NCBI GenBank assembly: GCA_016929905.1
Contig: JAFGHX010000279.1
Span: 22,328 to 86,327 of the forward strand
DNA from: Kiritimatiellia bacterium
GTDB lineage: Bacteria; Verrucomicrobiota; Kiritimatiellia; JAFGHX01
Direction of reading: 5' to 3'
Length of the DNA: 64,000 nt
Both the position numbers and the translations under genes were made by a program. The notes under the pieces are model-generated. The model was not told where the DNA came from, made no database searches, and saw only the letters and a program-made list of their open reading frames with translations. Shown here one piece after another: positions 56,215-63,976 of the stretch (within the stretch, counting starts at the first letter, position 1; the number at the start of each line of letters is the position of its first letter).

Positions 56215-56838
56215 ATGAAGATGAAGGCCCGCATAGTGTGGACCATTTGCCTCGGTGTTGGCTGGACCGCGTTCCGATTTCTGCCGGTTTGGTCGCCCGA
56301 GCGAATGATAATCTGGACTCTGCCGCCGCTTGTTCTGGTCTTCTTGCTGTGCTTCTTCGGGCTGCCCGTCTTCACGGTCTACAGCTTCGTGGGAGTCTTC
56401 ACCCAGTGGAAAAGGTGTAAGGCTCGCGCTTTCATACCTGTCCTGCTGTGCGTAGGTTTCTTCTTCCTGGCATCGGCAGCCAGCCATGTCGGTCTGCAGA
56501 TGCGGATCAGTTCATTTCGAAGACACCTCCCGGAGTTCGACGAGAAGGCACAGTCCATGGTGCAACGGCTTCGGGACAAAGGTGCGCAGGGAAGCAATCT
56601 CGAACGGGTCTGGGCCGAAGACAAGTTCTCTCCCCGTCACGTCTCTCGGCCCTACAAGGTATATGCAGAACTTGAGACGAACGGCGTGGCTGCCGTGCGC
56701 TTTTCTCATGTGGTCACCCTCAACTTCCATCACGTAGGCTACATGTACCGAAGCGACGGAGATTTTGACTCCGCCCTGTGGGATCGGGAGCGGATTCAAG
56801 AACGAATCAACAAGCACTGGTGTGCGGTTGCTGATTGA
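56215..56838 (+). CDS. hypothetical membrane protein
   Basis: 207 residues (205 from the second ATG at 56221). Three hydrophobic helices (about 5-22, 30-60, 70-95) are followed by a ~110-residue soluble region with a HVSRPYKVYAELETNGV segment. No family recognised. Base composition is clearly less GC-rich than in the first 52 kb. It is preceded by promoter-module copy 2 and followed 33 nt later by another unknown gene on the same strand. Confidence 0.55.
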   Translation: MKMKARIVWTICLGVGWTAFRFLPVWSPERMIIWTLPPLVLVFLLCFFGLPVFTVYSFVGVFTQWKRCKARAFIPVLLCVGFFFLASAASHVGLQMRISSFRRHLPEFDEKAQSMVQRLRDKGAQGSNLERVWAEDKFSPRHVSRPYKVYAELETNGVAAVRFSHVVTLNFHHVGYMYRSDGDFDSALWDRERIQERINKHWCAVAD

Positions 56839-56871
56839 AAGAGAGCGGCGACGGTTGACGAGCGTCCCGCG

Positions 56872-57390
56872 ATGCTCCGGAACGCAATTCAGAACGACGT
56901 GACGTTTTCGCAGGCGAAGATGAACAGCGAACCTTGGATCAAGCCGGATTTGTCGTTAACCTGGGTCATATCAGACGTCAGGGACGGTTCTGCATTCATG
57001 CGTTTCGTGTTCTCTCTTGCGCCGGACGACAGCCTGTGGGGCACGCATGGTGTGTGGAGCCAGGATCTGTTTCGCTCAATGAAACAACTCGCGCCAGATG
57101 GGGCTGAGGGACGTCTTGGATTCCTTGCGAAAGTTGTTGGACTCAGGCGGGCTTTCGTCATGATACCCCTTTCGCCGGGAAACAAGGCAACGATTATCGA
57201 CCTGACCAAGACGTACGATTTCGCGAAGGAGATCCTCGAACAGCACGTCGCCCACTCGCGGAAGTGCTTGCTCGTGTCTCCCGACAACCTGACCTGCTGT
57301 TGGCTTTCACGGGACATTCCGGTAAAGACCTTGAAAGAAGCGTCACGATCCATAGGGTTCGCGTTTGAGGCGTCGGACTCGAAAGACTAA
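56872..57390 (+). CDS. hypothetical soluble protein
   Basis: 172 residues, no signal peptide or membrane helix. Mixed alpha/beta composition with LSLTWVISDVRDGSAFMRFV and LLVSPDNLTCCWLSRDIPVK. I do not recognise a family. It lies in a run of small plus-strand accessory genes with short gaps. Confidence 0.45.
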   Translation: MLRNAIQNDVTFSQAKMNSEPWIKPDLSLTWVISDVRDGSAFMRFVFSLAPDDSLWGTHGVWSQDLFRSMKQLAPDGAEGRLGFLAKVVGLRRAFVMIPLSPGNKATIIDLTKTYDFAKEILEQHVAHSRKCLLVSPDNLTCCWLSRDIPVKTLKEASRSIGFAFEASDSKD

Positions 57391-57424
57391 GCCCAACCGC
57401 GGGCGTGAAGCGCGAGGCACGCCG

Positions 57425-57694
57425 GTGGACGAAAAGAAAACTAGGCTCCGTGACGGCGATGCCCTGTTGATCATGGTGAAAGACGGGGCGATCATCCACA
57501 AGACGTGGAACATGGCGTTGCCGCATGTGGAGTTCGTGAAGCGAACCACAGGCACGCTGCCCGACGGAGCCTGGGTCGGGACCGTGCAGAAGACCGGGAA
57601 ACGTCTGCTGGCCATCAACTCGAAGACGTTCTACGGCAACCAGCTTCCGGGGCCGCGAGAGGCGCAGGAGGCGGTACGGGCTCTGTTCCGATGA
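57425..57694 (+). CDS. small hypothetical protein
   Basis: 89 residues from GTG 57425, with GAGG 8 nt upstream. Beta-rich, with KTRLRDGDALLIMVKDGAII, TGTLPDGAWVGTVQKTGKRL and LLAINSKTFYGNQLPG segments and no signal. No family recognised. It could extend upstream in frame to TTG 57365, overlapping the previous gene, but the internal start is better supported. Confidence 0.4.
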   Translation: MDEKKTRLRDGDALLIMVKDGAIIHKTWNMALPHVEFVKRTTGTLPDGAWVGTVQKTGKRLLAINSKTFYGNQLPGPREAQEAVRALFR

Positions 57695-57733
57695 ATCGCC
57701 GGAGAGACGAGCCTCTGACGTGAATCATTACAG

Positions 57734-58453
57734 ATGAAAGCCGAAGCAATCTCAGTCTTTCTCGCCTTCGGGCTCTCAGGGTGCATGACGGCTCCGCGCT
57801 TGACGGATGACGAACTCCGGACCTCAGCAGATCATTGCGAGTGGATGATGAAGCAGACCGCCGCCAGTGTCGCCGTCTTCTTCGGGGACCACGGAAGGTA
57901 CCCCCGCACTTTGCGCGAACTGATCGAGGCCAACCGTGGTTGCTCAGACTACAGCTGGAAATGCTCGGCGGGAGAGGCCGACACATATTTCCTCTACCAT
58001 GAGCCTCCTGAAGATGCGTCGCCGGACTTCGTCTTCCTGGAATGTCCAAATCACGTCGGGCACCAATGGCGATTGAGACATATCGGGGTAGAACAGCAAG
58101 GACGCCGGACTATCGCGCAACCGACCACCACGCCCACAGAAGACGAACACCGTCCCCAGGCACCCTCGCGGCACGAACATATCTTCACTCTTGTTCGGAA
58201 GGATGGTTCGGTGATAAAGCGAAAGGACGGTTCGGTGCGGAAGTTCCTTGGGCGGCGAAGTTTTCGGTACGGAAAGCACCATGACGGTCGCCCCTGTCTT
58301 ATCACGCAGAGCCGTTCGGGAAGCCCGGTTTCCATACCTCTCGAGAACCTATCCCCGGATGACATTGAATTCCTGAAGACTCACCATCCGGATGGCTTTC
58401 CTGTGGATTTCGAAAAAGGCGGACAGGCCCGTTCTACCCAGACCGGCGAATAG
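57734..58453 (+). CDS. hypothetical lipoprotein
   Basis: 239 residues. The signal ends in the lipobox GLSGC (Cys17). After a conserved-looking DDELRTSADHCEWMMKQTAA segment with pseudopilin-like FFGDHGRYPRTLRELIEANR and a YFLYHEPPEDASPDFVFLEC region, it has a Pro/Thr linker (about 125-145). The C-terminal segment repeats KDGSVIKRKDGSVRKFLG and ends in a short SHD1-like stretch (LENLSPDDIEFLKTH). The gene is AT-richer than the core region. Function unknown. Confidence 0.5.
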   Translation: MKAEAISVFLAFGLSGCMTAPRLTDDELRTSADHCEWMMKQTAASVAVFFGDHGRYPRTLRELIEANRGCSDYSWKCSAGEADTYFLYHEPPEDASPDFVFLECPNHVGHQWRLRHIGVEQQGRRTIAQPTTTPTEDEHRPQAPSRHEHIFTLVRKDGSVIKRKDGSVRKFLGRRSFRYGKHHDGRPCLITQSRSGSPVSIPLENLSPDDIEFLKTHHPDGFPVDFEKGGQARSTQTGE

Positions 58454-58466
58454 CGGAGGAGTGACC

Positions 58467-58961
58467 ATGAAGAAGGCGGTCTATGCTGGGAGTTTCGATC
58501 CAATCACAAACGGCCATCTTTGGATGGTTGAGCAGGGCGCGCAGTTGTTCGATGAGCTTGTTGTCGCAATCGGGGAAAACCCAGACAAGAAGTACTCCTT
58601 CTCCCTTGAAGACCGCCTGTCTGTTCTCCGCGAGTCGGTGCAGACAATGGAAAAGGTCTGCGTGGACTCCTTCCAGAATGAGTTCCTCGTGAACTATGCA
58701 CGGTCTGTCGGAGCCCAGTACATCCTTCGCGGCGTACGCGATGTGCGAGACTACGAATTTGAGCGCGGGATGCGGCACATCAACGACGATCTCCAGCCCG
58801 ACATCACCACCGTGTTTCTGATGCCGCCGAGAGAGATTGCCGAAGTGAGTTCGAGTCTCGTGAAGGGGCTGATCGGCCCCGAGGGATGGCGAGACGTCAT
58901 CAAACAGTACGTTCCGGTTCCCGTGTACGAAATGATACTTGCCCGCCATGAACAGGACTGA
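58467..58961 (+). CDS. coaD: phosphopantetheine adenylyltransferase
   Basis: 164 residues, with a strong GGAGGAGTGACC ribosome-binding site. It transfers AMP from ATP to 4'-phosphopantetheine, the penultimate step of CoA synthesis. Visible: AGSFDPITNGHL (nucleotidyltransferase T/HxGH-type motif), RGVRDVRDYEFERGMRHIND, and EVSSSLVKGL near the C-terminus. The usual tyrosine-proline before GSFDP is YA. It is embedded in an accessory stretch and its 3' end overlaps the next gene by 14 nt, so it may be co-translated with it. Confidence 0.93.
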   Translation: MKKAVYAGSFDPITNGHLWMVEQGAQLFDELVVAIGENPDKKYSFSLEDRLSVLRESVQTMEKVCVDSFQNEFLVNYARSVGAQYILRGVRDVRDYEFERGMRHINDDLQPDITTVFLMPPREIAEVSSSLVKGLIGPEGWRDVIKQYVPVPVYEMILARHEQD

Positions 58962-59586
58962 TTTTTCGCAGTGGTCTTCGCTCTGCAATACCCTCGACGC
59001 GAAACGCGGCGTGAGGGAGACGTATGAGGGCTTAGTCTCACTCTATGAGGATGGGACGAGGGCCTACCACAATCTTTGCCACGTTGCGCAGTGCCTGGTG
59101 GAGTTCGATGCTGTTCGGGATCTTGCCGAGAATCCGCCGATCGCGGAACTGGCCCTGTGGTATCACGACGCCGTCTATGAATCGAAGGCACGAGACAATG
59201 AGGAGAGAAGCGCCGACCGGGCCGCGACTGATCTCGGTGCAATGGGGGCGCCGCAGGAGTTGTCGGCAGCCGTGCGCGATTTGATCCTGCTAACAAAGCA
59301 TGACTGTGTGCCGTCCGGCATGGACGGCAAGATAATCGTCGATATTGACCTGTCCATTCTGGCCCAGCCTGCGGACGTGTTCGATGCGTACGAATTCGCA
59401 GTCAGAAGCGAGTACTCGTGGCTGGCCGATGACGAGTTCTGGTGTGGCCGTGCGCAGTTCCTCAAGTCTCTCTTGGCGCGAGAACGGATATTTCACACGC
59501 CCCACTTCGCTCGAACATACGAACGTCCTGCAAGAGAGAATCTGGTGCGTTCTCTGGAACGAATCGAGCGACTTCTCCAAACATGA
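58948..59586 (+). CDS. predicted HD-superfamily metal-dependent phosphohydrolase
   Basis: 212 residues from the ATG at 58948 (TTG 58939 is also possible), starting inside coaD. Metal-binding HD features typical of the stand-alone COG4339 type: AYHNLCHVAQCL, ALWYHDAVYE and DNEERSAD, followed by LLTKHD and a conserved IIVDIDLSILAQP segment. These enzymes hydrolyse phosphate esters, possibly nucleotides, but the substrate is unknown. Its stop overlaps the cyclase start as ATGA (59583-59586). Confidence 0.82.
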   Translation: MNRTDFSQWSSLCNTLDAKRGVRETYEGLVSLYEDGTRAYHNLCHVAQCLVEFDAVRDLAENPPIAELALWYHDAVYESKARDNEERSADRAATDLGAMGAPQELSAAVRDLILLTKHDCVPSGMDGKIIVDIDLSILAQPADVFDAYEFAVRSEYSWLADDEFWCGRAQFLKSLLARERIFHTPHFARTYERPARENLVRSLERIERLLQT

Positions 59587-60194
59587 AGAACCCATTCCGC
59601 AGGAGCCGACCGCAATCCCCGCCCCGGAGCTTCGAGGGGATTGGGACGGTTCTTCTTGCGGATATCGTCAATCTGCACCAACTGACGGAAGAGCTCGGCC
59701 CTGAAGACATCATCAAGATCCTGAAGCGCCACCTTACTCACATGTGCGATAAGGTGGAGAAGCACTCCGGCATCGTGATCCAGTTCATGGGTGACGCGGT
59801 CTCCGCGTGCTGGCCGCCAAAGCAGCCTGGCGCGAACCACGCTCAACGCGCATTCGACGCGGCGTGCGAGATGCTCCGGTCGCTGCCGGATCTTGTCGCC
59901 AGACAGCCGCACGTGACGTATGATGTGGACATCGTGCTCGGCACGGGCGAAATGAAGGGCGATCTCTTCGGGCCGACCCGGCAGTTCCAGGTCGTCGGAA
60001 CGGCCATGGCGGTCGCCAGCCGCCTGGCGAAGGTGTGGCCTCGGCGTGAGAGCGCGATTCGCATGTCGCAGTACACCGCCGAACTGCTCGATCCGGCTGT
60101 GCGACTGGAGGAGACGGGAACGATTGCGCGAGCGGGTTTGGCGGATTTGAGGATTCTCGTCTGCCGTTCGGAAACGAGACCCGCCGCGCAGTAG
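59583..60194 (+). CDS. class III nucleotidyl cyclase domain protein, possibly degenerate
   Basis: 203 residues. A single CHD domain (about 20-185) carries both metal-binding aspartates (VLLADIV and FMGDAVSACW) and the GEMKGDLFG turn. In the FQVVGTAMAVASRLA helix the transition-state Arg is present, but the usual Asn (GDxVNxAxRL) is Ala and the preceding Asp is Thr. It may therefore be inactive or make another product. No sensor, HAMP or membrane part is attached. The coaD-HD-cyclase overlaps suggest one transcript. Confidence 0.7.
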   Translation: MKNPFRRSRPQSPPRSFEGIGTVLLADIVNLHQLTEELGPEDIIKILKRHLTHMCDKVEKHSGIVIQFMGDAVSACWPPKQPGANHAQRAFDAACEMLRSLPDLVARQPHVTYDVDIVLGTGEMKGDLFGPTRQFQVVGTAMAVASRLAKVWPRRESAIRMSQYTAELLDPAVRLEETGTIARAGLADLRILVCRSETRPAAQ

Positions 60195-60232
60195 CTCCGG
60201 GTGACCGCGTGAGGCCTTGAGCGGAGTGATTG

Positions 60233-60796
60233 ATGAACGAGGGGCTGAACCGCAAACGCCGATTCACGGGAATCATCCTGTTCTGCATCGGCATCATCGG
60301 GGTAGTCACCGGTTTCATCCCGTTCGTCACAAACGGCATGCGCATTCTGATGGGCGACGCCGGGGATCAGGCTCTCGAAAACGCCTTGGCGCGGGGGCGC
60401 ACAATCCCGCTGATCGGTGAACCGTTGTTTCGCGGGGATCTCGCCGCACACGGCGTGGAGGCCATGGGCCTGAGCGTTGAGTGGGGGATGCTTTCCTCGG
60501 CGATGGGCACGTATCTGGGGTTCCTACTGCTCGTGTCCGGACGAGGTTGGATGAAGGGCCGTGGTTGGGCTCCGACCGTCACGTGGCTCTACGTGGTTTG
60601 CGGCCTGTGCGTGAACCTTACCGACATGATCGTCTTCGTGTTCCGATCCGCGCCTGGCAGGATGCGCTCCCACATGCTGGTGGCCGACGGCATCGCGCTC
60701 CTGATCCCCATCGTGCTGATGGTCTGGCTGATCTGCCGGAAATACGGGTGGCGGGCCGCCTTCGGCGTGTGGCCGCAGGCCACTGACGCGAATTGA
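60233..60796 (+). CDS. hypothetical four-helix membrane protein
   Basis: 187 residues from the ATG at 60233, six bases after GGAG. Four hydrophobic helices (about 13-33, 85-103, 118-138, 150-170) and a short basic C-terminus (RKYGWRAAFGVW). No family recognised. It lies 22 nt before the acyltransferase-like gene and may be its partner. Confidence 0.5.
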   Translation: MNEGLNRKRRFTGIILFCIGIIGVVTGFIPFVTNGMRILMGDAGDQALENALARGRTIPLIGEPLFRGDLAAHGVEAMGLSVEWGMLSSAMGTYLGFLLLVSGRGWMKGRGWAPTVTWLYVVCGLCVNLTDMIVFVFRSAPGRMRSHMLVADGIALLIPIVLMVWLICRKYGWRAAFGVWPQATDAN

Positions 60797-60817
60797 GTCT
60801 GCGCGGGGATGGCCCTT

Positions 60818-62026
60818 ATGATCGAGACACCGCCAGGCGATGCCTCAACCGATGCCGGGCCGGGCGGCTTCCAGGGCACTGAGCGTGGATCCCAGGCCGA
60901 GGTGGGGTCCCGGTTGGTTTGCCTGGACGCTCTACGCGGTCTGATCGTCGTGTTGATGGCGTTGGATCACGCGAACTACTTCGTGGCGAAGGTACATCCC
61001 GGTGAGTTCTGGGGGCTGCCATTGCCGGAGTACTCCAGCATCCCGGCGTTTCTGACCCGGTTCGTTTCCCACATCTGCGCGCCCGGCTTCTTCTTTCTGA
61101 TGGGTGTCGGCATCATCCTCTTCGCCGAGTCGAGACGGAAGAAGGGCTGGCCCAACGCGCAGATCACACGACTCCTTCTCAGACGCGGGTTCGTACTGAT
61201 CGGCTGCCAGTTCCTGCTGGAAAATCCGGCGTGGCTTTTCGGTTTGGTTGGCGGCCACATGCAGGCCACTGGCGCGCCAGGCGGTGGGGGCATGCCGTTC
61301 CTCTATTTCGGGGTTCTCTTCTGCCTCGGGGCTTCCATGGTCTTTTGGGCTCTGCTCCGACGGCTCAGACCGGCGGTCTGCATTGCGATCAGCGTAGGCG
61401 CTGTTCTGATCACGCAGTTTCTTACGCCGGGCTCCGGACAGGTCGATCACCTGTTCTCGCCGCCGGTGCGAGTGCTCCTGGTGCCGGGACAGACCGGGAT
61501 CGTCCAGGTCTACTACCCGCTGATTCCCTGGTTCGGCGTCACGGGGTTGGGGCTGGCGTTTGGGAAGATAATCGTGCGCGATCGGCGGCTGGCTGTGCGG
61601 CTGGCATTTGCGGGCGGGGTGGTCTTTCTCCTCATGTTCTCGGCATTGCGGCTGGCGGGTCGATTCGGAAACCTCCATCCGCCGGGTACCGGCTGGATCG
61701 GGTTCCTGAACGTGACCAAGTATCCGCCGTCGCTGGTCATGGTGCTACTGACGCTGGGCCTCTGCCTGATCCTGCTGGCGCTCTTTGCGCGGGTGGGGCA
61801 GGGGGCGTTGAGTCCCCTGCTTACGTTCGGCAGAACGCCTTTCTTCTTCTACGTCGCGCACTTGTATCTGTATGGCGTCGCCGGCCTGGCGTTTCCGCGG
61901 TGGGCCAGTCTTGCGGTTCTGTATCTGGTTTGGATGGGCGGCCTTGTGCTCCTCTATCCGTTCTGCCGCTGGTATGGTGTGTTCAAGAGGAGCAAGCCTG
62001 CGACATCGCCCTGGAGGTCCTTCTAG
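60818..62026 (+). CDS. HGSNAT/DUF1624-type membrane acyltransferase
   Basis: 402 residues from the ATG at 60818; the ATG at 60809 lies directly against GGGG and is less suitable. About ten helices. The heparan-alpha-glucosaminide N-acetyltransferase catalytic-domain signature is seen at the N-terminus: RLVCLDALRGLIVVLMALDH, the acceptor-side His in the first helix end, then FVSHICAPGFFFLMGVG. Related proteins acetylate sugars across the membrane using acetyl-CoA. The substrate is unknown. It is followed after 6 nt by the CPBP gene. Confidence 0.8.
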   Translation: MIETPPGDASTDAGPGGFQGTERGSQAEVGSRLVCLDALRGLIVVLMALDHANYFVAKVHPGEFWGLPLPEYSSIPAFLTRFVSHICAPGFFFLMGVGIILFAESRRKKGWPNAQITRLLLRRGFVLIGCQFLLENPAWLFGLVGGHMQATGAPGGGGMPFLYFGVLFCLGASMVFWALLRRLRPAVCIAISVGAVLITQFLTPGSGQVDHLFSPPVRVLLVPGQTGIVQVYYPLIPWFGVTGLGLAFGKIIVRDRRLAVRLAFAGGVVFLLMFSALRLAGRFGNLHPPGTGWIGFLNVTKYPPSLVMVLLTLGLCLILLALFARVGQGALSPLLTFGRTPFFFYVAHLYLYGVAGLAFPRWASLAVLYLVWMGGLVLLYPFCRWYGVFKRSKPATSPWRSF

Positions 62027-62032
62027 CCCGGC

Positions 62033-62674
62033 ATGAAACGTACACTCGGCATCATCCTCCTGCTCGTGTGGCCCCTGTACCTGAACGATCTATATCTGAT
62101 CGCGTTGGGCGACGCGCATCCTGGTGTGCTATGGACTCTGGATGTTCTCTTCTTCCTGGTGATTCCGGTCATCACGATCGTCTGCCTGGCGAAGAGCCGC
62201 GTCATATCGCTGCGCGAGGTGGGATTCCCAGGGCGTGTCAGCGTCGTATCGGTGCTGGCCGGTGTCGGCGTCTGCGCGTTACTGATAGTTGTCGATAGAT
62301 GGCAGTTACATTGGTGGCTGCGCTCGGTGTTCCCTGCTAGGTTGCATCCAGGCTACGAGTTCCCCGAGGCCCAGCCTCTTCGTGGAATTGTAATCGTCTA
62401 TGCGGCGCTCACTGCGGGCTTCCTGGAGGAACTTGTCTATCGGGGAATCCTGACCACCGAATTGAAGAAGCATATTCGAAGCACCACGCTTGTGGTTGTC
62501 CTCAGCGGCCTCATCTTTGGCGGCATTCATTGGGGCGAAGGCATTGCCGCTGTGCTTGACACCTTCGCATGGTCACTGATTCTTGCGGTATGGTACGTCA
62601 AGAGGAGGAGGCTTTGGGGCCCGATCACCTGCCACGTTCTGTATGATCTGCTCATCTTTTCGGGAGTGATATGA
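62033..62674 (+). CDS. CPBP-family intramembrane metalloprotease
   Basis: 213 residues, six or seven helices. Motif 1 EELVYRG (catalytic Glu-Glu and Arg), motif 2 FGGIHW, and His in motif 3 CHVLYD are all present, as in Rce1/CPBP (Abi) proteases. Bacterial members process membrane proteins or prenylated/bacteriocin precursors or give self-immunity. It is six nt after the acyltransferase gene and likely co-transcribed; it ends the plus-strand accessory run. Confidence 0.85.
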   Translation: MKRTLGIILLLVWPLYLNDLYLIALGDAHPGVLWTLDVLFFLVIPVITIVCLAKSRVISLREVGFPGRVSVVSVLAGVGVCALLIVVDRWQLHWWLRSVFPARLHPGYEFPEAQPLRGIVIVYAALTAGFLEELVYRGILTTELKKHIRSTTLVVVLSGLIFGGIHWGEGIAAVLDTFAWSLILAVWYVKRRRLWGPITCHVLYDLLIFSGVI

Positions 62675-62717
62675 TACGCGCAATTTGCCCCTCAAGAAAC
62701 GGGAAAGGCCAAGACAA

Positions 62718-62933
62718 ATGAGAGTGATGACAGAGGCTGTCGCCTTGATCTGTTGCGTCTTCCTGCTGCCCGGCTGCTGTCGGATCTGCCCGAGGCCCGA
62801 GGCCGAAGTGACTGATCCGGTCAAGAACAACGCTCGCGGTCCAGAGCTTGCGCTTGCGATTCTTCGGGTCCCGCATCACCGCCAGGATTGCATCAGGGGT
62901 TATCATTTCCTCGTTCATAACGCATCAGCATGA
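62718..62933 (+). CDS. small putative lipoprotein (antisense alternative exists)
   Basis: 71 residues. The lipobox FLLPGC (Cys near 17) is convincing, but the second half reads antisense to a minus-strand frame (62918 down to 62652; MNEEMITPDAILAVMRDPKN) that also looks protein-like and starts inside the end of the gene to its right. Only one is likely to be real, or both are truncated remnants meeting here. Confidence 0.3.
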   Translation: MRVMTEAVALICCVFLLPGCCRICPRPEAEVTDPVKNNARGPELALAILRVPHHRQDCIRGYHFLVHNASA

Positions 62934-63261
62934 TGCGCGCAGGATGGCCGTCCGCGGCCTTACTGCGTACGTGTCGAAGGTCTTGTTCGCATAGTTGTCT
63001 CAGAATTGCCACAGCGAGTTCCATGCTGGCTCGATACACAAAGAAGCTGCCAACCACAAACGCTGCATCGGTTGTGGTGAGGCCATGTCTTCTTCGAACA
63101 CCAATCAGAAAGAAGGTGACCCAGTGCCCGGCAATCGCCGCGACGTTCATACTGTGGGTGACACCGTGATCAAACGTCACGGTGAGAAGCAGACCAGCTT
63201 GGATCAGGGCTACAGCGAAGAGCCACCATCTCAATTGACGAAGGTGCCATGTCTTCTTCAT
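62893..63261 (-). CDS. small membrane protein, paralog of 63609-63905
   Basis: 122 residues. KKTWHLRQLR, two to three helices, and the pattern AIAGHW-x8-RRRHGLTTTD-x9-FF shared with the 98-residue protein at 63609-63905. The last ~35 residues (CEQDLRHVRSKAADGHPARI...) have no counterpart there. It begins 18 nt downstream of an attC-like site in the same orientation, the expected position of a cassette gene. Function unknown. Confidence 0.55.
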   Translation of the reverse strand: MKKTWHLRQLRWWLFAVALIQAGLLLTVTFDHGVTHSMNVAAIAGHWVTFFLIGVRRRHGLTTTDAAFVVGSFFVYRASMELAVAILRQLCEQDLRHVRSKAADGHPARIMLMRYERGNDNP

Positions 63262-63274
63262 GGTGATTTGTCAA

Positions 63275-63337
63275 TGCGAACGCTTCACCTCACGTTTGGG
63301 CGCGTATGCGACGATAACGTGCAGGTGGTTGTTGGCA
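63275..63337 (-). other. attC-like cassette recombination site
   Basis: Read on the minus strand: TGCCAAC (63337-63331), spacer AAC, CACCTGCACGTT, an ~18-nt loop, AACGTGAGGTG, spacer AAGC, GTTCGCA (63281-63275). The arms pair perfectly apart from one extrahelical base. The outer boxes have the AAC/GTT core with AAGC before GTT as in classical attC sites. The box base after GTT is C rather than purine. It begins 5 nt after one stop codon and ends 13 nt before the next ATG. Confidence 0.6.
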
Positions 63338-63342
63338 GTCCT

Positions 63343-63579
63343 CTAATCACTGAATTCCTTGAACAGTCGGTCGAGTTCCGACTCACCTTTGACACCCCCA
63401 TGAGTCTTGAACACCTCGACCTCAACATTGCCGTCCGCAAAGAATTCGACTTCCCATCTTTCACCCGGGACGGCGATGAGCACCATGATGGCCTCCCCCC
63501 GATTGCACTCGAGTGAGTACTGAAGATTCGAGTCAGCCAATTTGGTAAGGAAGTCGAGAAGCTTCTGCATCGCATTCAT
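63343..63579 (-). CDS. small soluble hypothetical protein
   Basis: 78 residues from the ATG at 63579, with GAGGA 7 nt upstream; GTG 63612 overlaps the previous stop and would add 11 residues. A short alpha-beta protein with MQKLLDFLTKLADSNLQYSL, the strand pair AIMVLIAVPGERWEVEFFADGNVEVEVF, and an acidic end LDRLFKEFSD. It resembles small proteins often found beside toxins or in cassettes, but no function is known to me. Second gene of the cassette bounded by the two attC-like sites. Confidence 0.6.
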   Translation of the reverse strand: MNAMQKLLDFLTKLADSNLQYSLECNRGEAIMVLIAVPGERWEVEFFADGNVEVEVFKTHGGVKGESELDRLFKEFSD

Positions 63580-63608
63580 TTCATATCCTCGAGCCTGTTG
63601 TTCGCATT

Positions 63609-63905
63609 TCACATTCCTCCGGGCACGGCCTCAAGAACGATCCGCACCACGAACACCACAGGCAGCCAGAAAAAGAACCCCGATCGGATCAAGACAGTGT
63701 CCGCCTTGGTCAAGGCGTTGCGCCTGCGCAATGCAATCCAAAGGACGAGAAGCCAGTGTCCAATGATCGCGCCCATGACGATGCTCGCGCACAGCCCGCC
63801 GTCCAGAATCATAGACGCCAAAATCATGAAAACGATCTGGATTACGAAGGGCGTAACGAGAGCGCCGTGCAACTCCTGGATTCGCCATGTCTTCTTCTCA
63901 TTCAT
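63609..63905 (-). CDS. small membrane protein, cassette gene
   Basis: 98 residues. KKTWRIQELHGALVTPFVIQ, three hydrophobic segments, and AIIGHW-x7-RRRNALTKAD-x8-FFF, clearly related to the protein at 62893-63261. The start lies 8 nt past the GTTCGGC box of the right-hand attC-like site, typical of integron cassettes where the gene begins just after the crossover point. Function unknown. Confidence 0.6.
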   Translation of the reverse strand: MNEKKTWRIQELHGALVTPFVIQIVFMILASMILDGGLCASIVMGAIIGHWLLVLWIALRRRNALTKADTVLIRSGFFFWLPVVFVVRIVLEAVPGGM

Positions 63906-63913
63906 CTCTCGGG

Positions 63914-63976
63914 GCCGAACGGTGACGCTGAGGCTGCGGCGCGATAGCGACGCTAGCCTCCAGCGCTGGGTTCGGA
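63914..63976 (-). other. attC-like cassette recombination site
   Basis: Minus strand: TCCGAAC (63976-63970), spacer CCAG, a stem CGCTGgAGGCTaGCG pairing with CGC-AGCCT-CAGCG across a 6-nt loop, spacer TCACC, GTTCGGC (63920-63914). Two extrahelical bases lie on one arm, as expected of attC folding. Outer boxes agree in six of seven positions. It is immediately upstream of the membrane-protein start at 63905. Confidence 0.55.

Noticed and set aside
56215..62674. The plus-strand accessory genes as integron cassettes
   Set aside because: I found no AAC...GTT palindrome between them, and several genes overlap, which cassettes do not.
62995..63516. 173-codon plus-strand frame
   Set aside because: It crosses the attC-like site and lies opposite two better-supported minus genes; no ribosome-binding site or motif.
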